DNA of 20,545 bases from an uncultured Colwellia sp. (GTDB taxonomy: Bacteria; Pseudomonadota; Gammaproteobacteria; Enterobacterales; Alteromonadaceae). The position numbers and the translations under genes were made by a program. Below are positions 16,717-20,545 of the stretch, piece after piece. The DNA is taken from positions 1-20,545 of the forward strand of contig CAJWBY010000075.1 of the NCBI GenBank assembly GCA_913020705.1. The letters run 5' to 3'. Every line of letters begins with the position of its first letter. Positions within the stretch are counted from its first letter, which is position 1. The notes beneath the pieces were generated by a model, which ran no database searches, was not told the origin of the DNA, and saw nothing but the letters and a program-made list of their open reading frames with translations.

Positions 16717-17152
16717 ATCTTACTCCTGCGTATAATTAGTATTTTTATTTAGTGACCAAATTGTCAAACAAATTGAATACATCAATTTATCACAACAACC
16801 ACATAGTAACTCCACCCCTAACTGATTGTCAACCAATTCAATATTATCGTCTTTACCAGTAATTATCACTACAACAGAGGGGTTGTTTAACTCGTTGTTT
16901 TAAAAGAAAATAAGTAATTTCTTGATGTGGTAACAAGACATGTATTCAATATATAAAATGTACTTTACATTCTGTTTGGTAATAACAATTGGTAAATAAG
17001 CGCTATGTGTAAGATCAAATAGTCTATAAATAAAGTCGGTTCATTATAAGGCACTTTTAATGAAGCCATACATTGATACACTTAAATCATAAATTGGTCA
17101 TACAGTTATTATAATAAATTAAAACCACCGTTGATATAAAGGAAGGGGAAGA
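16717..17152. promoter_or_regulatory. Divergent intergenic region, 436 bases, with candidate control sites
   Basis: On the - strand TTGACA (16767-16762), with an AATACT-like -10 18 bases on, may drive the dehydrogenase gene. At 16975-16999 two near-copies of the shared box, TTTGGTAATAA and ATTGGTAAATA, follow each other with TTGGTAA starts 13 bases apart, upstream of the receptor remnant on the + strand. Another TTGGT element is at about 17094. No coding frame is supported. Confidence 0.4.
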
Positions 17153-17340
17153 ATGATGAAATTGAATAAAATAAGCTCTGTATTTAACGCATCAAGAAAT
17201 ACAAATAAGAACTTACTATTTCTGGCGCTGCATTTACTGCAATGTTAGCTTTACCGGCTTATGCTGCTGAAGAATCTACTGAAAACACTAAAAAAGAGGA
17301 ATAAATAGAAGTGATCCAGGTTACTTGTGTTACATCAAGC
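17153..17340 (+). pseudogene. TonB-dependent receptor, N-terminal remnant only
   Basis: GGAAGGGG at 17141-17148 precedes ATG at 17153. The first frame reads MMKLNKISSVFNASRN and then fails near 17220. One added base would give a signal peptide end, SGAAFTAMLALPAYAAEES. The new frame runs through ENTKKEE, hits TAA at 17302-17304, and continues with IEVIQVTCVTSS. Signal peptide, short acidic linker and an IEVIxVTGxRSS motif are the standard start of TonB-dependent receptors in Alteromonadales; here Gly and Arg of the motif are Cys and Thr. After about 17340 no receptor sequence follows, and a PL7 gene begins at 17417. Thus some 60 of perhaps 800-1000 codons remain, with a frameshift, a stop and a large deletion. 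It was probably the locus's alginate importer. Confidence 0.75.
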
Positions 17341-17356
17341 CAATTAATATTATTGG

Positions 17357-17384
17357 TTTACAATTATTTGATTATTGGTAATAT
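17357..17384 (+). promoter_or_regulatory. Candidate promoter of the PL7 lipoprotein gene with shared box
   Basis: TTTACA (17357-17362), 16 bases, then TAATAT (17379-17384) resemble a sigma-70 promoter, 33 bases before the GTG start. The box ATTGGTAATAT (17374-17384) covers the -10 hexamer, a position where a bound regulator would block transcription. Confidence 0.5.
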
Positions 17385-17416
17385 GCCTTCTATTTAATTT
17401 ACATTAGAGGTACGTC

Positions 17417-18823
17417 GTGTCTTCAAATCTATTGGTTGTTAATGTTTGCTGTTTATTATTTTTACTTGGTTGCAACTCGTCTACTGAACCAGAAGTTGAG
17501 AATGAAATTATTATTGAAGACCCTATCATCATTGAAAATCCGGTTATTATTGATGATGCTCAACAAGACCTCTTTTGTGATGGCTTAGCAAAACTTAACT
17601 TTATTGACGCCACTGCAACACATGAAATAGAGAACTATAACGCAAGCAATACAATTGACAGTAACTTCATATCAGGATCACGTTGGTCAACATCCGAAAA
17701 TGATCAATCATTAGTTTTGACCCTAGACGCACCGATGTCAGTTAAAGGTATTTCGATTACTTGGCTTAATGAAGATAGCCGTAGTTATAGTTATGACATG
17801 GAGGTTTCGAAGGATAAAATTGATTGGATATCCGTGTTAAGTGATGAATTAAGTAACCAATCCTCTACTCGATCAGAATATATCGAAACAACTGAAACCA
17901 CAGCGCGTTATATAAAAATAATACCTAAAGGGAATACCTTTGATGACAGTAGCCATATTGTCGAGATTGAAGCGTTTGGTTGTAATGCTGATGTTACATC
18001 AACCATTGAATTAGATGATTGGTATCTCAGTATCCCTGTTGATGAAAGTTCAAATTCGAAAGCACAAAGCATTAAAGAACAAGAGCTTAATGACAATTAT
18101 TTCAATGCAGAGTTTTTCTTTCAAGACGCCGATGGCGGATTAGTCTTTAGATCGCCCATTGAAGGAGCTAAAACATCTTCAAATACTAAATACACCCGTA
18201 CAGAACTAAGAGAAATGTTAAGGCGCGGAAATACAAGCATTAGTACTCAAGGCATAAATGGCAATAATTGGGTGTTCTCTAGTGCATCAAATGATGAACA
18301 ATTGGCAGCAGGTGGTGTTGATGGTGACCTGATAGCTGAACTAGCAGTGAACTATGTAACCACTACGGGTGAAGAATCTCAAGTTGGCCGTGTCATTATT
18401 GGACAAATTCACGCTAATGATGACGAACCCATTCGAATTTATTATCGAAAATTACCACAGAATGATAAAGGTTCACTTTATTTAGCGCATGAAGTAAATG
18501 GTGGCGATGATATTTATAGAGAATTAATCGGTACCCGATCTCAAAGTGCTGACAATCCATCCAATGGTATTAAATTAAATGAACGGTTTGGTTACCGTAT
18601 TTCAGTAGAAGGCCATCAATTAACGTTAACAATTATTAGAGAAGGTCATGCTGATATATCTGAGGCGGTTGATATGAGTGATAGTGGATATGACAGCGGT
18701 GGCCAATATATGTATTTTAAAGCCGGAGTTTATAACCAAAATAGCACCGGAGATCCAAAAGATTATGTTCAGGCTACTTTCTATAAAATAGAAAACAGTC
18801 ATTCCGGTTATTTGTCTAATTAA
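17417..18823 (+). CDS. PL7 alginate lyase lipoprotein with CBM32-like module
   Basis: The GTG start at 17417 is preceded by TAGAGG. The 468-residue product has a lipoprotein signal with lipobox LLGC (Cys19), an acidic Ile/Pro linker with IIIEDP, IIIENP and VIIDD steps (about 31-47), then an F5/8 type C (CBM32-like) module at about 54-189. Cys54 and Cys189 bracket the module and may form a disulfide. The PL7 jelly-roll lyase domain (about 198-465) has all three signature motifs: RTELR from Arg261, QIH at 330-332, and YFKAGVYNQ at 433-441, which supply the catalytic Arg, Gln, His and Tyr. The enzyme is probably an endolyase anchored in the outer membrane and held to polysaccharide by the extra module. 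It lies directly behind the receptor remnant and is intact. Confidence 0.95.
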   Translation: MSSNLLVVNVCCLLFLLGCNSSTEPEVENEIIIEDPIIIENPVIIDDAQQDLFCDGLAKLNFIDATATHEIENYNASNTIDSNFISGSRWSTSENDQSLVLTLDAPMSVKGISITWLNEDSRSYSYDMEVSKDKIDWISVLSDELSNQSSTRSEYIETTETTARYIKIIPKGNTFDDSSHIVEIEAFGCNADVTSTIELDDWYLSIPVDESSNSKAQSIKEQELNDNYFNAEFFFQDADGGLVFRSPIEGAKTSSNTKYTRTELREMLRRGNTSISTQGINGNNWVFSSASNDEQLAAGGVDGDLIAELAVNYVTTTGEESQVGRVIIGQIHANDDEPIRIYYRKLPQNDKGSLYLAHEVNGGDDIYRELIGTRSQSADNPSNGIKLNERFGYRISVEGHQLTLTIIREGHADISEAVDMSDSGYDSGGQYMYFKAGVYNQNSTGDPKDYVQATFYKIENSHSGYLSN

Positions 18824-18897
18824 CTCATCATAGCCTATTAGATAACTGATTGAGGCAGTCTACTCTAGTATTTTTATTAAAATCAAAGTTTCCCAAA

Positions 18898-19220
18898 TTA
18901 AAGAAGGCTGTTTTTGTTTATCAAAAATGGTCTTCCTATCATTGAGCCTTGTTGGAAAATTTCAGAAGAAAATATTTCACTTAATTGAATGCCTTGTTCG
19001 GGGCAGTCGGTATGAATTTGGCCAATGACTTTGTAAAGTAAATTTATTTATTATCAATGAGTCACTGAAAAATCAGCTTGAAATATTGGATCAGAAATGC
19101 CAAACACGGGGGCACTGATTACTCCACGGGAGCTGTTATCATGGTTGCTGAGCTTGTTGAAGAACCACCGCAAGCAACTAACAAGAGCATTAATGAGAAA
19201 ACACAAAAAATACGAATCAT
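18898..19220 (-). pseudogene. Decayed lipoprotein gene, identity unknown
   Basis: On the - strand an ATG at 19220 opens a short frame with a clear lipoprotein signal: hydrophobic core and lipobox in LMLLLVACGGSS, then TMITAPVE and TAA at about codon 35. A second frame continues with plausible protein (GVISAPVFGISDPIFQADFS) and stops near 19060. A third open piece from about 19052 to TAA at 18898-18900 reads VIGQIHTDCPEQGIQLSEIF and ends near FLINKNSLL. The three pieces lie in one order and strand, as expected of a gene with frameshifts. VIGQIH recalls the PL7 core motif, but the following residues do not fit PL7, so I do not assign a family. A copy of the shared box lies 57 bases upstream (19277-19287). 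Confidence 0.4.
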
Positions 19221-19276
19221 CGTACAGCTTATAATCTGCGATATTAGCTCTGAGCTATAATCTCATTACATCATCA

Positions 19277-19287
19277 ATTGGTAATAT
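19277..19287. promoter_or_regulatory. Fourth copy of the box ATTGGTAATAT
   Basis: This is an exact copy of the 11-base box. Read as ATATTACCAAT on the - strand it stands 57 bases before the decayed lipoprotein start; on the + strand it is 470 bases before the second PL7 gene. The flanking CAATTGG...TTCAATT gives only imperfect symmetry. Confidence 0.4.
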
Positions 19288-19756
19288 TATTCAATTAGTT
19301 TATTTTTCATTGCATGCAAATGTGGTCAGCCATAACATTAGCCATTGTTATGCCAAGGTTACAACCAATATTGGGTTTTTGGTAACGTCTATTTATTGCT
19401 TTTGTTTGATAATCCCCTGTGGCGGTGGTTATATTACATTCAATATAAAATGCCGATGTGAATAAATTGGTAAGCTGGCATCTGTGCTAGGTAAGTTATT
19501 ATGATTCTATAAATAACAATTAATCATAGTTATTTAGTGATATACAACAAAGAGTTTGGCTTCTTTTTACAACGAAATCAGGCAATTGTTGTTTATTAGA
19601 AACAAAGTATTATCTCTTTTTATTACTTTTTCAGGATCAGTTAATTTCATGTGCAGATGCGCCACTATATGCTGGGCGTACAGATACTTTATGTAAGTGT
19701 TGAAAATAGTTAAACCGAAAAGTACACGAACAGATATAGCAAAGAGAGCAGAAGTT
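19288..19756. other. Intergenic region upstream of the second PL7 gene, 469 bases
   Basis: I found no supported gene in this stretch. There is a 7-bp inverted repeat, CATAACA/TGTTATG (19331-19337 and 19346-19352), with an 8-base loop and no T-run. TTGGTAA half-boxes occur near 19377 and 19467, the latter as ATTGGTAAG. The frame of the following PL7 gene is open back to 19697, so starts upstream of 19757 (GTG 19697, TTG 19700) are formally possible. Confidence 0.4.
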
Positions 19757-20545
19757 ATGAAGTATTTCAATATCCACACATGTAAGTATTATCGTCATTT
19801 ACACCAGGAAATGAGCGACGTTTTCGCCGCGCTATTTTTTGCTTTAGCTATTTTCAGTACATCACTCCATGCTCAGGAAATTGAGGAGAATATCCTTATT
19901 TCTAAGTCGCACAGTAGCCTATCTGAAGGTGTTTTACTGGGGGATTTTTCAAAACTCGATCCGCTTAAAAAGCCAAGTGAAAATTTTGACTTACTCGATT
20001 GGTCGTTAACGTTGCCAACCGACCTCAACAAAGATAAAAAAGCTGATACCATCTACGAGAAATCATTAGATAAAGGCTTCAACTTAAAGCCATTTTTTTA
20101 TACAGCGGATGATGGTGGCTTGGTATTCGCTAGCCCGAACGTAGGTGCCAAGACCTCAAAAAATACAAAATATACGAGAACCGAACTACGCGAAATGCTC
20201 CGCAGAGGTAATGGACGCATAAAAACTCGTGGTATGACTAAGAATAATTGGGTTTTCAGCAATGCGCATGGTTCGACAAAAGCTAAGTCTGGCGGTGTTG
20301 AAGGCAGTTTGGAAGGGACTTTAGCAATAAACCGAGTATCGACCACAGGTGATGAAAAAAAGGTTGGACGCGTGGTCATCGGACAAATTCATGCCACGGA
20401 TGACGAACCTATTCGTTTATATTACCGAAAATTACCAGGCAACTCGAAAGGGGCTATTTATTTTGCCCATGAAATAAATGATGGTGACGATATTTGGATA
20501 AATATGATTGGCTCACGTTCTCATACTTTGTCAGATCCTGATGAC
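19757..20545 (+). CDS. Second PL7 alginate lyase, secreted, 3' end outside window
   Basis: The frame is open from ATG 19757 to the last base, giving 263 residues. A signal peptide with a long N-region ends near SLHA39-QE; the lipobox Cys is absent, so the enzyme is soluble and exported. ATG at 19811 would give a shorter, more standard signal, but AGGA is then too close. After a linker, the PL7 domain starts around residue 76 (NFDLLDWSLTLP). It shows RTELR from Arg141 and QIH at 210-212; the third motif lies beyond the window. It is clearly a paralogue of the PL7 lipoprotein upstream: long stretches such as YTRTELREMLRRG and DDEPIR are shared. It lacks the CBM32-like module. The two may act at different places, one on the surface and one in the periplasm or medium. 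Confidence 0.92.
   Translation, partial: MKYFNIHTCKYYRHLHQEMSDVFAALFFALAIFSTSLHAQEIEENILISKSHSSLSEGVLLGDFSKLDPLKKPSENFDLLDWSLTLPTDLNKDKKADTIYEKSLDKGFNLKPFFYTADDGGLVFASPNVGAKTSKNTKYTRTELREMLRRGNGRIKTRGMTKNNWVFSNAHGSTKAKSGGVEGSLEGTLAINRVSTTGDEKKVGRVVIGQIHATDDEPIRLYYRKLPGNSKGAIYFAHEINDGDDIWINMIGSRSHTLSDPDD

Noticed and set aside
18898..19050. VIGQIH in the third piece of the lipoprotein ghost as evidence for a third PL7 lyase
   Set aside because: Only about 38 codons follow before the stop, and none resembles the PL7 core after QIH; a six-residue match is too little.
19078..19260. Rightward 60-codon frame with a TTG start between the PL7 genes
   Set aside because: Its ELVEEPPQATN stretch is the antisense reading of the lipoprotein signal on the - strand; no ribosome site and no family.
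19567..19779. Leftward 70-codon frame overlapping the start of the second PL7 gene
   Set aside because: No ribosome site or domain, and it overlaps the PL7 signal peptide region; AT-rich DNA gives such frames by chance.
1..20545. CRISPR arrays, tRNA or rRNA genes, insertion sequences, prophage or integration sites
   Set aside because: No regularly spaced repeats, cloverleaf-like sequence, transposase-like protein or terminal inverted repeats were seen on either strand.

Overview
The window looks like chromosomal DNA of a marine gammaproteobacterium of the order Alteromonadales (Colwellia/Thalassotalea-like). This is inferred from the AT-rich composition and the kinds of genes present: an AgmX-type ExbB/ExbD/TonB operon next to an alginate-utilisation locus. 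No rRNA or species marker is present, so genus is a guess.

Layout. (1) Bases 1-3415, + strand: a compact envelope-energisation operon with a TPR protein (5' end outside the window), a small exported protein, ExbB, two different ExbD proteins and a TonB/AgmX-like protein. (2) 3554-4512, - strand: a glycine-betaine-type ABC substrate-binding protein gene broken by a one-base frameshift. (3) 14058 down to 5046, - strand: one long alginate catabolic operon in the order PL6 lyase, PL17 oligoalginate lyase, KdgF, MFS transporter, KDG kinase, KDPG aldolase, class II fructose-bisphosphate aldolase. (4) 14502-15248, + strand: a divergent GntR/FadR-type regulator. (5) 15835-16716, - strand: a beta-hydroxyacid dehydrogenase, probably the DEH reductase. 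(6) 17153 to the end, + strand: the decayed start of a TonB-dependent receptor, a PL7 lipoprotein with a CBM32-like module, a decayed lipoprotein gene on the - strand, and a second PL7 lyase that runs off the window.

Pathway. Surface or secreted PL7 and PL6 enzymes cut alginate. PL17 releases unsaturated monouronate, KdgF linearises it to DEH, and the dehydrogenase reduces DEH to KDG. KdgK phosphorylates KDG and Eda splits KDPG into pyruvate and glyceraldehyde-3-phosphate. Fructose-bisphosphate aldolase can then feed the triose into gluconeogenesis. The MFS protein probably carries the monomers across the inner membrane, and the GntR protein probably senses a pathway intermediate.

Main observation. 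Five genes are visibly damaged: the substrate-binding protein (frameshift), fructose-bisphosphate aldolase (shift at an A7 run), PL6 (in-frame TAA after an intact catalytic domain), the TonB-dependent receptor (only a frameshifted N-terminal stub) and a lipoprotein. The locus seems to be losing alginate uptake and part of its breakdown, unless some lesions are sequencing errors or recoding sites. An 11-base box (ATTGGTAATAT) occurs four times, always in intergenic DNA beside alginate genes, and is a candidate shared regulatory element.
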